Part shown: positions 7,618-15,810 of the stretch, in pieces
How the letters are laid out: each line of letters begins with the position of its first letter
Position numbering within the stretch: position 1 is the first letter of the stretch
NCBI GenBank assembly: GCA_041600735.1
Contig: JBFIJN010000041.1
Coordinates: 1-29,971 of the forward strand
DNA: 29,971 bases
Direction: 5' to 3'
Source of the DNA: Paraliomyxa sp041600735
Lineage (GTDB): Bacteria; Myxococcota_A; Polyangia; Nannocystales; Nannocystaceae
The notes under the pieces: model-generated
What the model saw: only the letters and a program-made list of their open reading frames with translations
The model's database searches: none
What the model was told of the DNA's origin: nothing
Program-made: the position numbers and the translations under genes

Positions 7618-8583
7618 ATGACTGCTTCCACCGTCGCCACTGTTCAGGAGCTCGCCGCGCGCTTCGCCGACGGCGAACGCAACCTGACCCTCTACTTCCC
7701 CGACTTCGACACCGCGCCCGCGCCGGACAGCCTCAACCGCGTGTTCGGCCCGCCGGTGGGCCTCACCGACGAGCAGTGGCCCCGCTTCCCCGAGCTCGCC
7801 GAGCTGCTGCAGCAGGCCAATTCGATGAACCTGTGGGACCCCCGCGATCATCGCATGGAGCATGTGTTCACCGTCGACCTGCGCGGAGTCGAGCTGGTCG
7901 GGGTACCGCACGATGCCGTCGCGATGATGCTGTTCATCAGCAACGCCAGCTTCCATCGCGCCTCGTGCGACGGGAACCCGCACACCACGGTGCGGTTCCT
8001 CCGCGAGCACGACCTGCGCCAGGGGCCCTACCAGGGCCCGCTGCCGCAGCGCTCGCGGTACCGCTGGAGTCGCCGCTTCAGCCTGGTGGCGATCGACGTG
8101 CCGGGGGATGTCTTCGACGTGCCCGAGCTGGAGCTCGCGGCGGATGACCCGCTGGTCGCCCTGTACGAGGCCATCGCGCGGGCGCCCGCGCGCCTCGGCG
8201 GCTGCCCGATTGGAGCTCCCGAGACCGCACCCGAGCCGGAGCCCTGGGCCGAGAGCACCCCCACGGTGCCTCATGTGAACGAGAGCAGCCGCACGATCCC
8301 GTTCGCTCGCCACGCGCATCGTGGCATCGAGGCGGCCGACCGCTTGGAGGCGGCCGACCGCTTGCTCGAGCACGGTCGCACGCTCGTGTACGACGATGGC
8401 GATCCCGCCAGCGCGCTCACGTTCGTGGGCGGCGGCGCCCCGCTCCCGAGCCGCCATGGCGCCGCCGCGGCGCCCCACACCCCGTTCCTCATGCAGTTCC
8501 AGCGCGGCTTCGCCGACGTGAACCTGGGGCAGCGCGGGGTGATGTACGTGTCGGGCCGCAGCGCGTACGTGCCGTCGCTCTAG
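7618..8583 (+). CDS. Hypothetical protein, DUF1963/YwqG-like
   Basis: A 321-residue soluble protein with no signal peptide or membrane segment. The frame is open further upstream, into the kinase gene; ATG 7618 is chosen because it follows the kinase stop and a G-rich stretch (GGGGGG near 7602). The C-terminal pattern, a hydrophobic strand FLMQFQRGFADVNLGQRGVMYV ending in SGRSAYVPSL (given in part: FADVNLGQRGVMYV), resembles the DUF1963/YwqG family, where a similar Gly-rich strand closes the fold. The assignment is tentative. The centre is a Pro/Glu-rich linker (about residues 200-225), followed by a small duplicated motif (EAADRLEAADRLLEHG). Its stop is one base from the stop of the convergent lipoprotein gene. 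Confidence 0.6.
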   Translation: MTASTVATVQELAARFADGERNLTLYFPDFDTAPAPDSLNRVFGPPVGLTDEQWPRFPELAELLQQANSMNLWDPRDHRMEHVFTVDLRGVELVGVPHDAVAMMLFISNASFHRASCDGNPHTTVRFLREHDLRQGPYQGPLPQRSRYRWSRRFSLVAIDVPGDVFDVPELELAADDPLVALYEAIARAPARLGGCPIGAPETAPEPEPWAESTPTVPHVNESSRTIPFARHAHRGIEAADRLEAADRLLEHGRTLVYDDGDPASALTFVGGGAPLPSRHGAAAAPHTPFLMQFQRGFADVNLGQRGVMYVSGRSAYVPSL

Positions 8584-8584
8584 C

Positions 8585-10186
8585 TCAGAGGTCCATCCAC
8601 GTGCCGGTCACCGCCGGCGCAGGATCGAGCACGTAGCGACGACGCGCGCGCAGCCGTGGGGTCGTCGTGTCCGAGACCGGCTCGACATCCCAGCCCGTGA
8701 GATCGCGACGCAGGTCACCCGTGTCGAGGTTGAAGTCGAGCGGCCCGCTCATCCCGCGCAGGCGCACGTTGTCGCCGGCCTCGAGCGCCTGCTTCACGAC
8801 GCCGATGAACGACAGCCCCTGGCCAAAGGAGACCTCTTCCGCGGCCGGATCGGCGATGCGCGCGATGGCCTGCGCGACCTCGGCCCCGCTGCCGCCGCCC
8901 GGCGCGAGGGCGCTCGACGCCAGCAGCGCCACCATCGTGGCATCGTAGGCGAGCCCGGCCTCGTTGCCCGCCGCTTGGTCGGCAAAGCGAATGCCATAGC
9001 GAATCTCGAATTGTCCGTAGTTCTGTGCGTCGCGCGTGTGGTGGGTGACGCCCTCGAGGTTGCTCATGAGCGCGACCTTGAAGTTGTCGCTCACGCCATT
9101 GACGATGCTCTCGAGCTTGGGCACGGCCTCGCTGCTCACGAGGAACTGCGGCAGCGAGGGGCGCGGGTCTGCGTTGGCCCACGCCTCGAGATAGAACAGC
9201 ACCATCTCGCGCACCTCCACGCTACCCACGATGACGATGAGGTCGGGGTCTGCGTCGAACGCCGCCGCCACGCGAGCGCCGTACTCCGAGAGCAGCGCGT
9301 TGGTATCGGAGAAGGAATCGATGTCCGAGTACAGCAGCGTGCCGAGCCCATTGGGGGGGAGCACGTCGGTCAGACGCGGAGCGAGGTCGTCGATCAGCGT
9401 CTGGCCGTAGAGGTCGTTCTTGACCATCACCACCACGCGCTCCGGCAGCGGATCGAGGGCGGCGATGCGGTCGGCGATGCCCGCGGCCTGTACCGCGTCG
9501 TTGCCGGTCGTACGCCACACCAGGTCTTGGTCGTTGAGCTGCCCGAGCACGCGGGCGGAGGCGGTGGGGCTGATGAGCAGCACGCCGGCGGGAGCGGTGA
9601 TGTTGGCGACGGGGACGGCCTCGACCGAGAGCGCGGGTCCTACGATGATCGAGATCCCGGCGTCGACCAGCTCGCGCGCGGCCGCGGCCGCCTCGTCGGC
9701 TTGGCCCTGGGAATCGCAGGCCACCCAGGCCACGCGCTTGCCTCCGGGCAGCGTGGTCGTGTCGTTCCAGTCTTCGATCGCGAGCTGCATCGCGTTCTCG
9801 AGCGGCACGCCCATCGACGCATAGCTGCCGGTGCGCGGGAGGATCGAGCCCAGGTACACGATCTCGTCGGGGCCGACCTGCGGGCGGATCTTCAGCTCGC
9901 AGCGCGCCGTGGTGAGCGGCGCGCACACGTTGTTCGCGCCGCAGACGACGCTCTCGTCGAAGGCCGCCTGGCACTCGGCGTCCGTACTGCACGCGACGGT
10001 ATTGGGCGGGACCGGCTCGACACACTGCGCGTTGCGGCAGACGAGCTCGGTGCCGCTCGCGTTGGTGCAATCGACGTCGTCCACACACTGCGGGAAGTCG
10101 AGGATGAGGGAGCAGCCCAGGCCCGCCGTCAGGCCGAGCACGGGGACGAGCACGGGAACGCGAAGGATGCTCGATGAGAAGCGCAT
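8585..10186 (-). CDS. Type 1 periplasmic-binding lipoprotein (Leu/Ile/Val receptor-like)
   Basis: A 533-residue exported lipoprotein. The signal peptide ends in the lipobox AGLGC with Cys25 as the lipid-attachment residue. Two Cys-rich modules (about residues 34-55 and 66-88, CVDDVDCTNASG..VC..AQC and CSTDAEC..VVCGANNVC) precede a type 1 periplasmic-binding fold from about 108 (IVYLGSILPRTGSYASMGVPLENAMQLAIEDWN), which includes the typical VDAGISIIVGPALS, VVVMVKNDLYGQTLI and PDLIVIVGS strands. The family binds amino acids, amides or other small ligands. No ABC permease or ATPase lies nearby; instead it is the third gene after a transmembrane kinase and a TPR membrane protein, 15 bases downstream of the latter. 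A sensory rather than transport role is inferred from that. Confidence 0.9.
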   Translation of the reverse strand: MRFSSSILRVPVLVPVLGLTAGLGCSLILDFPQCVDDVDCTNASGTELVCRNAQCVEPVPPNTVACSTDAECQAAFDESVVCGANNVCAPLTTARCELKIRPQVGPDEIVYLGSILPRTGSYASMGVPLENAMQLAIEDWNDTTTLPGGKRVAWVACDSQGQADEAAAAARELVDAGISIIVGPALSVEAVPVANITAPAGVLLISPTASARVLGQLNDQDLVWRTTGNDAVQAAGIADRIAALDPLPERVVVMVKNDLYGQTLIDDLAPRLTDVLPPNGLGTLLYSDIDSFSDTNALLSEYGARVAAAFDADPDLIVIVGSVEVREMVLFYLEAWANADPRPSLPQFLVSSEAVPKLESIVNGVSDNFKVALMSNLEGVTHHTRDAQNYGQFEIRYGIRFADQAAGNEAGLAYDATMVALLASSALAPGGGSGAEVAQAIARIADPAAEEVSFGQGLSFIGVVKQALEAGDNVRLRGMSGPLDFNLDTGDLRRDLTGWDVEPVSDTTTPRLRARRRYVLDPAPAVTGTWMDL

Positions 10187-10201
10187 GCGTGGATCCGGGA
10201 G

Positions 10202-11032
10202 CTAGAAGCGAATGGTTGCCGACAAGCCGCTGCCGCGGCGAGTGGCCCAGGGCGAGAGCCCAGCCCGCGCTTGGCCCGAAGCTTCGGGCTTGCGCTTGAG
10301 CGAGACGATCACCATCACCAGGCCCGCGGCCGCGACCGCCCCGCCCACTCCAAACAAGATGTCGGCCGACAAGGCCAGCGTGCGCCCCTGGTCGGCGGTG
10401 TCGTTGCGCGCTTCGAAGGTGTGCTGGCCATCGAGGGCATTGGAGCGCTGGAGCGCCAGCCCGGCCAGCACCCCGCCGGTCCCCAGCACGGCACCGCCGG
10501 TCCCCAGCAGCACGTAGCCTGCGATCCGCAGCTTCGAGGGCTTGGGCTTGCCCGCGGGCGGCGGGGGCTCGGGCTCGGGCTCCGGCTCGGGCTCCGGCTC
10601 GGGCTCCGGCTCGGGCTCGGGCTCGGGCTTGGGCGTGGTCTCTTCGATGATGGCTCGCAGCACGCGCAAGCGCTCGAGCCCGCGCTCACGCGCGTCGAGG
10701 GGCACGCCCGGCTCCTTCACGAAGCGCTCGTAGAACTCGACCGACCTGACCAGGTTGCCGCTCTCTTCGTAGATGCGGCCGATGTTGAACAAGTAGTTGG
10801 GCTCGGGCTGCAGCGCGTAGGCCTGCTCGAACAGCGCCACGGCCTCCTCGTACTCCTTGGCCTGGAACTTCTCGACGGCCTGGGAATTGAGCGCGTCGAC
10901 CTGCTCCTTGACGGTCGGCGCCGCGAGGGCGGTGGTGGGCGCGAGCGCGAGGGCCAGCGCCACGACGGTGGCCGCGAAGGCTCGCGGGACTCGGACGAAC
11001 GAGGGGCTCGCACTCGGGGAACGCAGGGTCAC
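10202..11032 (-). CDS. Exported TPR protein with two C-terminal membrane helices
   Basis: A 276-residue protein with a GTG start at 11032 overlapping the kinase stop by four bases (GTGA), so translation is coupled. An N-terminal signal segment (AATVVALALALAPTTALA, cleavage after about residue 38) leads to two or three TPR-like helices at about 42-110, with FNIGRIYEESGNLVRSVEFYERF typical of the repeats. A rigid (EP)n linker occupies about 135-157. Then come two Gly/Ala-rich hydrophobic segments (about 168-195 and 221-245) and a basic tail ending GLSATIRF. The TPR part would lie in the periplasm. Related TPR/PEGA membrane proteins accompany Ser/Thr kinases in myxobacteria; here it lies between a kinase and a ligand-binding lipoprotein and could link the two. 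Confidence 0.85.
   Translation of the reverse strand: MTLRSPSASPSFVRVPRAFAATVVALALALAPTTALAAPTVKEQVDALNSQAVEKFQAKEYEEAVALFEQAYALQPEPNYLFNIGRIYEESGNLVRSVEFYERFVKEPGVPLDARERGLERLRVLRAIIEETTPKPEPEPEPEPEPEPEPEPEPEPPPPAGKPKPSKLRIAGYVLLGTGGAVLGTGGVLAGLALQRSNALDGQHTFEARNDTADQGRTLALSADILFGVGGAVAAAGLVMVIVSLKRKPEASGQARAGLSPWATRRGSGLSATIRF
10566..10631. repeat. Hexanucleotide repeat encoding the (EP)n linker
   Basis: A run of GGCTCG/GGCTCC hexamers (minus-strand reading Glu-Pro) that alternates in 12-base blocks. Its length is likely to vary between strains by slippage, changing the linker length without a frameshift. Confidence 0.7.
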
Positions 11033-13572
11033 TTGCCTCCGACCGGCATGAAGATACCGTCATCCTTGCCCTTCGACGGATCCATGAACACATCGCCCTT
11101 GGGCTTGGGCTTGGGCTTGGCCGCCGGCTTCGGCTCGGGGTCCGCCGTGGCTTCGGGCTTGGGATCCACCTTGGGCTTGCTGGTGCTCGGCTTGCTGCCG
11201 CTCGGCTTGGGCCGCTTGGGATCGTCGTGGACCACGGGCTCTGGAATCACGACCCCGGGGTCGGCCTCGGCCGGGGCCAGCTCGGCCTTGACCGCCGCAT
11301 TGGCCCCGGGGCTCACCTCGATGGTGGTCTGCCACGGATGATGGCCGGCCGCGGTGACTCGCACGCGGTGCTCGCCCAGCGGTAGCTCGACGTGCACGGG
11401 GGCCTCGCCGCGATCCTCACCGTCGATCTCGACCCGTGCGCCCTCGAGCGCGCGTACCTCCACGGTCCCCACGGTGGCCGCCGGCAGTGCTTCGGCGACG
11501 GTCGGTGCGGGCGTAGGCGTAGGCGAGGGCGAGGGCTCGGCCGCGGCCTCCACCACCGCGGCGGCGGGGGGAGCTGCCGGCTCGCCGTGATCGCCGAGCA
11601 CCAAGAACGCCGTGAGGCCGCCGAGCGCCAGCGCAAACAAGCCGGCCACGGCCACGATCGCACCCAAGCGCATGCCATCGGGTGTGCGCGGCGGGGCCAC
11701 CATCGCCATGGGCGCCATCACGCCCAGCGCATCGGTGACCATGGGGTCGGAGGGCACGGTCGGCGAGAACGCTTCGGAAGGCCGCCCGTCGTGGCCCTCG
11801 TCGCCGTCGTCCTCGTCGTCGTCGTCGTCGAGCGCGATCTGCATGAGATCGGAGCTCTCGCTCGCATCGGGATCGAGCTCGGCCGCGCTGAGCGGCGGCA
11901 CCGAGGTGCGCCGACCGGTCTTCGCGGCGTCGGAAGCAGACTCGGCTGCATCCAACGACGGACCGGACACCGAGGCGGCCGCGGGCTTGGGCACGGGCGC
12001 GGAAGTCGGCGCATGCCCAGGCGCGGAAGTCGGCGCATGCCCAGGCGCGGAGGTTTGCGCGTGGCCAGGCGCGGAAGTCGGCGCATGCCCAGGCGCGGAA
12101 GCTGGCGCATCCCCAGGCGCGGAGGTTGGCACGAGCGTCCGCACGGGCACCGCCGCGGGCAGCGGTGCGTCCTCGCGCTCGGCCTGGAGCTCTTCTTCGA
12201 GCTTGGCGACCGCCTCCTTGGCATCGGCTGCCGTCACGCGGATGGTCGCGGAGCCGGGCCGGCTGGTCAGCGGGGTGGTCGTCCGCGCCCGCGAGGGGGG
12301 CGGTGGCAGGGGCGGTGGCTTGGGCCTCGAGATCAGCCCGGAGCCCGTGGGCGAGCGCGGCTTGGGCGTGGGACGCGGACCTGGCGGCCTCGTCGGCGGG
12401 CGACCGAGCGGCTCACTCGCGAGCTTCTGATGCAGCGAGGCGATCTCGGCCTCGGCGAGCTTGAGCGGCGCCTCGCCGGTCTTCGCCGCGCGACGCAGCA
12501 GCGGTCGCGTCCACTCGGCACTATCGTTCGTGTCGGACTCGAGCGCCGCGGTGGCCGCGGGCCCCGTGTTCAAGCGGGTGGCCCAGTAGGTCTCGGCCGC
12601 GGCGCGGGTCTTGAGCGTGGCGGTCGGCTGCTCCAGCAGCGGCGCCGCCACGAGCTCGATCAGCTGCTTGGCCATGTGGCCCGCGTCATGGGGGCGATCG
12701 TCGGGACTCTTGGCCAGGCACGACTCGATCAGCGCGATCACGCCCGGGGGAATGCGGTGCCCCTTGGGCAGGCGCTCGGCCAGTGATTTCGGCACGCCGT
12801 GGACATGGTTGACCAGCACCGCCGCATCGTTGTCGCCGGGGATCGGCTGCTCGCCGGTGAGCATCAAGAAGAACAGCACGCCCAGCGCATACACATCGAC
12901 GCGCACGTCGATCTTCTCGCCCTTGATCTGCTCGGGCGACATATAGGCCGCGGTGCCGATCACGTGGGCCTTGGTGATCTCCTCGTCGTCTTCCTCGATG
13001 AGCTTGGCGAGCCCAAAGTCGAGCATCTTGACGTGGTTCGCCTTGCCCGCGTGCTCGCACAGCATGATGTTGGGCGGCTTGATGTCCCGCATCATGATGC
13101 CGCGCTCGTGCACGTAGCCGGCCCCGAGCAGGATCTGCATGGCTACGGGCAGGAACTCCTCGAGCGGCATGCGCTTGCGCCGGTTGAGGTAGCGCCGCAG
13201 CGGCTCGCCGCGGATGAACTCCATCACGATGAACGCACGGCCTTCGAAGTGGCCGTGGTCGAACATCTTGACCACGTTGGGGTGGTCGAGCTCGGCCATC
13301 CGCAGCGCCTCGCGATCGAAGCGTGCGACCGCGTCGCGATCCTGAGCCCAGTGCGGCGAGAGCACCTTGACCACGACCTTGCGCTCGGCCGGCGCGTGGG
13401 TGTCGTCGGCGAGATAGACCAGGCCCACACCACCGCGACCGATCAGGCGCTCGATCACGTAGCGCTCACCGACGGTCTTGCCGAGCAGTGGGTCGAGGTG
13501 TTGGGTCGAGCTGGCGGTGCTGGTCGCCATCATTCGTGAGCCGTGAAGCATGTCGACGAGTTGTCGTGACAC
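11029..13572 (-). CDS. Transmembrane Ser/Thr protein kinase with PEGA domain
   Basis: An 847-residue Hanks-type kinase. The kinase domain is about 38-310: glycine loop GRGGVG 45-50, Lys69 in VVVK, DFG 185-187 and MSPEQ at 211-215. The catalytic loop reads MMRDIKPPN: Asp163, Lys165 and Asn168 are kept, but the HRD histidine is Met161. A Pro/Ala-rich linker with octapeptide repeats (SAPGHAPT) and an acidic run follow; then one membrane helix at about 636-660, a PEGA domain at about 703-766 (VEIDGEDRGEAPVHVELPLG, EHRVRVTAAGHHPW) and a Lys/Pro-rich tail ending in FMDPSKGKDDGIFMP. The PEGA part is therefore outside the cytoplasm. GTG 13572 is the longest start; ATG at 13551 or 13533 is possible and no good Shine-Dalgarno decides. 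First gene of the kinase-TPR-binding-protein unit. Confidence 0.92.
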   Translation of the reverse strand: MSRQLVDMLHGSRMMATSTASSTQHLDPLLGKTVGERYVIERLIGRGGVGLVYLADDTHAPAERKVVVKVLSPHWAQDRDAVARFDREALRMAELDHPNVVKMFDHGHFEGRAFIVMEFIRGEPLRRYLNRRKRMPLEEFLPVAMQILLGAGYVHERGIMMRDIKPPNIMLCEHAGKANHVKMLDFGLAKLIEEDDEEITKAHVIGTAAYMSPEQIKGEKIDVRVDVYALGVLFFLMLTGEQPIPGDNDAAVLVNHVHGVPKSLAERLPKGHRIPPGVIALIESCLAKSPDDRPHDAGHMAKQLIELVAAPLLEQPTATLKTRAAAETYWATRLNTGPAATAALESDTNDSAEWTRPLLRRAAKTGEAPLKLAEAEIASLHQKLASEPLGRPPTRPPGPRPTPKPRSPTGSGLISRPKPPPLPPPPSRARTTTPLTSRPGSATIRVTAADAKEAVAKLEEELQAEREDAPLPAAVPVRTLVPTSAPGDAPASAPGHAPTSAPGHAQTSAPGHAPTSAPGHAPTSAPVPKPAAASVSGPSLDAAESASDAAKTGRRTSVPPLSAAELDPDASESSDLMQIALDDDDDEDDGDEGHDGRPSEAFSPTVPSDPMVTDALGVMAPMAMVAPPRTPDGMRLGAIVAVAGLFALALGGLTAFLVLGDHGEPAAPPAAAVVEAAAEPSPSPTPTPAPTVAEALPAATVGTVEVRALEGARVEIDGEDRGEAPVHVELPLGEHRVRVTAAGHHPWQTTIEVSPGANAAVKAELAPAEADPGVVIPEPVVHDDPKRPKPSGSKPSTSKPKVDPKPEATADPEPKPAAKPKPKPKGDVFMDPSKGKDDGIFMPVGGK
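11997..12132. repeat. 24-bp tandem repeat inside the PEGA kinase gene
   Basis: Five full 24-bp units (11997-12116) and a partial sixth. Units 1, 2 and 4 are identical; the third and fifth differ at a few bases. Each encodes eight residues (SAPGHAPT type) of the cytoplasmic linker, so copy number can change without breaking the frame. Confidence 0.85.
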
Positions 13573-13665
13573 GCATGTTTCTCGCCGCGCCGAAGCCTAG
13601 CGGGGTTCGTTACGCGCATTTTCCAACATTTCCGTGTCCGCCGTCGCGTCCTCGCGGCGAATCTC

Positions 13666-13683
13666 TGGTCCATATTGGGACCA
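13666..13683. promoter_or_regulatory. Perfect inverted repeat, candidate operator
   Basis: TGGTCC and GGACCA form perfect six-base arms around an AT-rich six-base centre (ATATTG), 93 bases upstream of the kinase GTG. The size and AT-rich centre suit a dimeric repressor or activator; the regulator is unknown. Confidence 0.4.
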
Positions 13684-13861
13684 AAAGTGGCAAAACGAGC
13701 GACAGAACGGCGTTCAAACGCGGAATTAGAAATTCTCGAGCTTGGGTAGGCCGCTCGACGAAATCATCCGAGCGATCTCGCCCCATCCTGGGCGCGATAG
13801 ACGCAACCCTACGGTGCCGGAACCGCCAGGACCAGTGCCAGCCCGCAATAGGCGGGGTTGC

Positions 13862-13867
13862 TAGCAT
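13862..13867 (+). promoter_or_regulatory. Candidate -10 box of a leaderless promoter (TAGCAT)
   Basis: TAGCAT is followed by exactly six bases and then the GTG start at 13874, with no Shine-Dalgarno. The same TAGCAT plus six bases precedes the start at 16941 on the other strand. This spacing puts the transcription start on or next to the first codon. Confidence 0.5.
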
Positions 13868-13873
13868 CGCCGG

Positions 13874-14719
13874 GTGCCTCCCTCCGACACCGTCACCGCG
13901 CCGCGCTTCGGAACGGACACGGTGGTCCCTCCACCCGCGCCCAGCACCCTGTTCGACATTCGAGGGGTGCACAAGTCGTTCGGGGACAACGTGCTGTTCG
14001 AGGACACCTCGCTCACCGTCGAGCGCGGCGAGACGCTCTCGATCATCGGCGAGAGCGGCTGCGGCAAGAGCATCCTCCTCAAGATGATGATCGGGCTCGT
14101 GACCGTCGACGAGGGCGCGATCCTGTTTCGCGGCGACGACGTGACGAAGATGGACGCCGAGGGCCTGGGTCGCGTACGACGCAGCGTAGGCTACCTGTTT
14201 CAGGCCGGCGCGCTGTTCGACTCGATGTCGGTGCTCGACAACGTGGCCTATGGGCTGCGCGAGCACAAGAACATGCGCGAGGAGGAGATCCGGGCGCGGG
14301 TGATCGATTGCCTCGAGAAGGTGAACCTCAATCGACGAATCCTCGACCAGTGGCCGGGGGAGCTCTCCGGCGGCATGCGCAAGCGCGTGGCGCTCGCGCG
14401 GGCGATCGCCGTGCAGCCCGAGGTCGTGCTCTACGACGAGCCCACCCAGGGCCTCGATCCGCAGAGCATCACGATCATCGCCGAGATGATCATCGAGCTC
14501 CAGCATGCGCTCGACATCACCAGCGTGCTGGTCACCCACGACATGCGCTGCGCATTCAAGGTGAGCGACCGGATCGCGATGGTGCACGACCGCTCGGTGC
14601 CGTACGTGGGCACCCCCGACGAGCTCATGGCGAGCCAGGTCGAGGTGGTGCGGGAGTTCGTCGAGGAATCGGTGAAGGAGATGGAGGCCGACGCGCGCGC
14701 CGAGCTCGAGTCCACCTGA
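13874..14719 (+). CDS. ABC transporter ATP-binding protein, MlaF-like
   Basis: A 281-residue nucleotide-binding subunit. Walker A is GESGCGKS (59-66); the Q-loop region GYLFQAGALFDSMSVLDNVAYGLREH is close to MlaF (shown as LFQAGALFDSMSV); the signature is LSGGMRKRVALARAI, Walker B VVLYDEPTQGLDP and the H-loop VLVTHDM. MlaF drives phospholipid or lipid movement between the membranes with the permease MlaE and the MCE protein MlaD. Neither partner gene is adjacent, so they must be elsewhere. The first 25 residues are a Pro-rich extension not needed for the fold. GTG is the only sensible start at this end. The stop is seven bases from the convergent mepA-like gene. Confidence 0.88.
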   Translation: MPPSDTVTAPRFGTDTVVPPPAPSTLFDIRGVHKSFGDNVLFEDTSLTVERGETLSIIGESGCGKSILLKMMIGLVTVDEGAILFRGDDVTKMDAEGLGRVRRSVGYLFQAGALFDSMSVLDNVAYGLREHKNMREEEIRARVIDCLEKVNLNRRILDQWPGELSGGMRKRVALARAIAVQPEVVLYDEPTQGLDPQSITIIAEMIIELQHALDITSVLVTHDMRCAFKVSDRIAMVHDRSVPYVGTPDELMASQVEVVREFVEESVKEMEADARAELEST

Positions 14720-14726
14720 GCGCAGC

Positions 14727-15758
14727 TCAGCGGCACGCGGCGTCGCGGGGCGGGCACGCAAAGCGCACGTGGAGGTGGTCGTCGTGCTTGGGCTCGTGCT
14801 GCACCAAGCGATCCTTGGCCCAGCGACCGTCGGGGTACTGGAAGATCTTGGTGAGCACGGCGCGCGAGACCCCGAGCTTGCGCGCTTGCTTGTACAGCTG
14901 CCCCTGGACCGCGTAGTCGAGGAAGATGCGCTCGGGCCCGCCGGGGGTCTTCGAGGCCTCGTAGAACGACTCGACCAGCGTCCACGTGGCGGCCACATCG
15001 AGCTCACCGGAGCTGGCGCGCACGAACTCGGAGGGATAGCCCGCAGGAGCGCGCGCGAAGTACAGGCCGAGATCGATGTCACGACCGGACTGGTGAGAGC
15101 CGTGGCCGGGCAGCACGCCGCCCTTGGGGGCCGAGATGTCGCCGATCGCGAGTCGATGCACCGAGGGATGACGGCGATTGACCTCGGCGATGGCGCGCAG
15201 CGTGTGGTCGACGACGTGCTGCGCCCCCCAGGCCCACTCCGGGCGGCGGCGATAGTACTGAGCGCTGCGCGGGAGCTGGGCGCCGCCGACGAGCGAGCCT
15301 CGCTGGGGACGCCCGACGCTCTGCCCCGCGACCAGACGAATCGGCGGAGGCGCCGTCGAGCTCCCCACGGTGAGTCGCTGGCCGGGATGGATCACGTCGT
15401 CGTGGAGCCCGTTGAGCGCACGCAGGGTGGCGATGGTGGTGTGGTAGCGACTGGCGATCCCCGAGAGCGTGTCGCCGCGCGCCACCTCGTGCTGACGCGC
15501 CGGCTTGGCCACCGTGGCAGACCCCTCGCAGCGCGGGATCACCAGGCGGGTCCCGACCAGCAGCGGACCTCGATGGAGCGTGTTCGCCTCGCGAAGATCC
15601 TCGACCCGGCACCCGTGATCCTGCGCGATGCGCCACAGCGAGTCGCCCGCGACCACCGTGTAGCGCGACGCATTCTTGGCGTCGTCCACACGCCCCGCGT
15701 GGGCGGGCGCGGCGAGGGCCAGTGACATCACGAGGGCGCTGAGAATTCGCAGATCCAT
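14727..15758 (-). CDS. LysM-domain penicillin-insensitive murein endopeptidase (MepA/M74)
   Basis: A 343-residue exported enzyme predicted to cut peptide cross-links in peptidoglycan. A signal peptide (MDLRILSALVMSLALAAPAHA) precedes two LysM domains (about 32-76, YTVVAGDSLWRIAQDHGC, and 90-132, HEVARGDTLSGIASRYH) that would hold it on the cell wall. The catalytic domain has the M74 signature PGHGSHQSGRDIDLG (His219, His222, Asp227 and Asp229) and the C-terminal motif KHDDHLHVRF (His328 and His330), the expected zinc-ligand regions. MepA in E. coli lacks LysM, so this is a targeted version. It is the last of three minus-strand genes after an NtrC-type regulator and a glycine-rich lipoprotein, with a 52-base gap before it. 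Confidence 0.92.
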   Translation of the reverse strand: MDLRILSALVMSLALAAPAHAGRVDDAKNASRYTVVAGDSLWRIAQDHGCRVEDLREANTLHRGPLLVGTRLVIPRCEGSATVAKPARQHEVARGDTLSGIASRYHTTIATLRALNGLHDDVIHPGQRLTVGSSTAPPPIRLVAGQSVGRPQRGSLVGGAQLPRSAQYYRRRPEWAWGAQHVVDHTLRAIAEVNRRHPSVHRLAIGDISAPKGGVLPGHGSHQSGRDIDLGLYFARAPAGYPSEFVRASSGELDVAATWTLVESFYEASKTPGGPERIFLDYAVQGQLYKQARKLGVSRAVLTKIFQYPDGRWAKDRLVQHEPKHDDHLHVRFACPPRDAACR

Positions 15759-15810
15759 GGCGGCCGACCACGAGTGTCGACATTGATCGCCAGCGATCGC
15801 AAGAAATCTG

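Larger units (their letters stand above)
13573..13873. other. Divergent promoter region between kinase and ABC ATPase genes
   Basis: About 300 bases with no supported gene and noticeably more A+T than the flanks. For the minus-strand kinase, TAGGCT (13594-13599) lies 21 bases before the GTG and could be a -10 box. Near the middle are two inverted repeats: TGGTCC-atattg-GGACCA (13666-13683) and GAATT-aga-AATTC (13723-13735). Both are suitable in size for regulator binding. Confidence 0.5.

Noticed and set aside
11997..12132. Regular 24-bp repeats resembling a CRISPR array
   Set aside because: The units abut with no spacers and are in frame, encoding SAPGHAPT octapeptides in a kinase linker.
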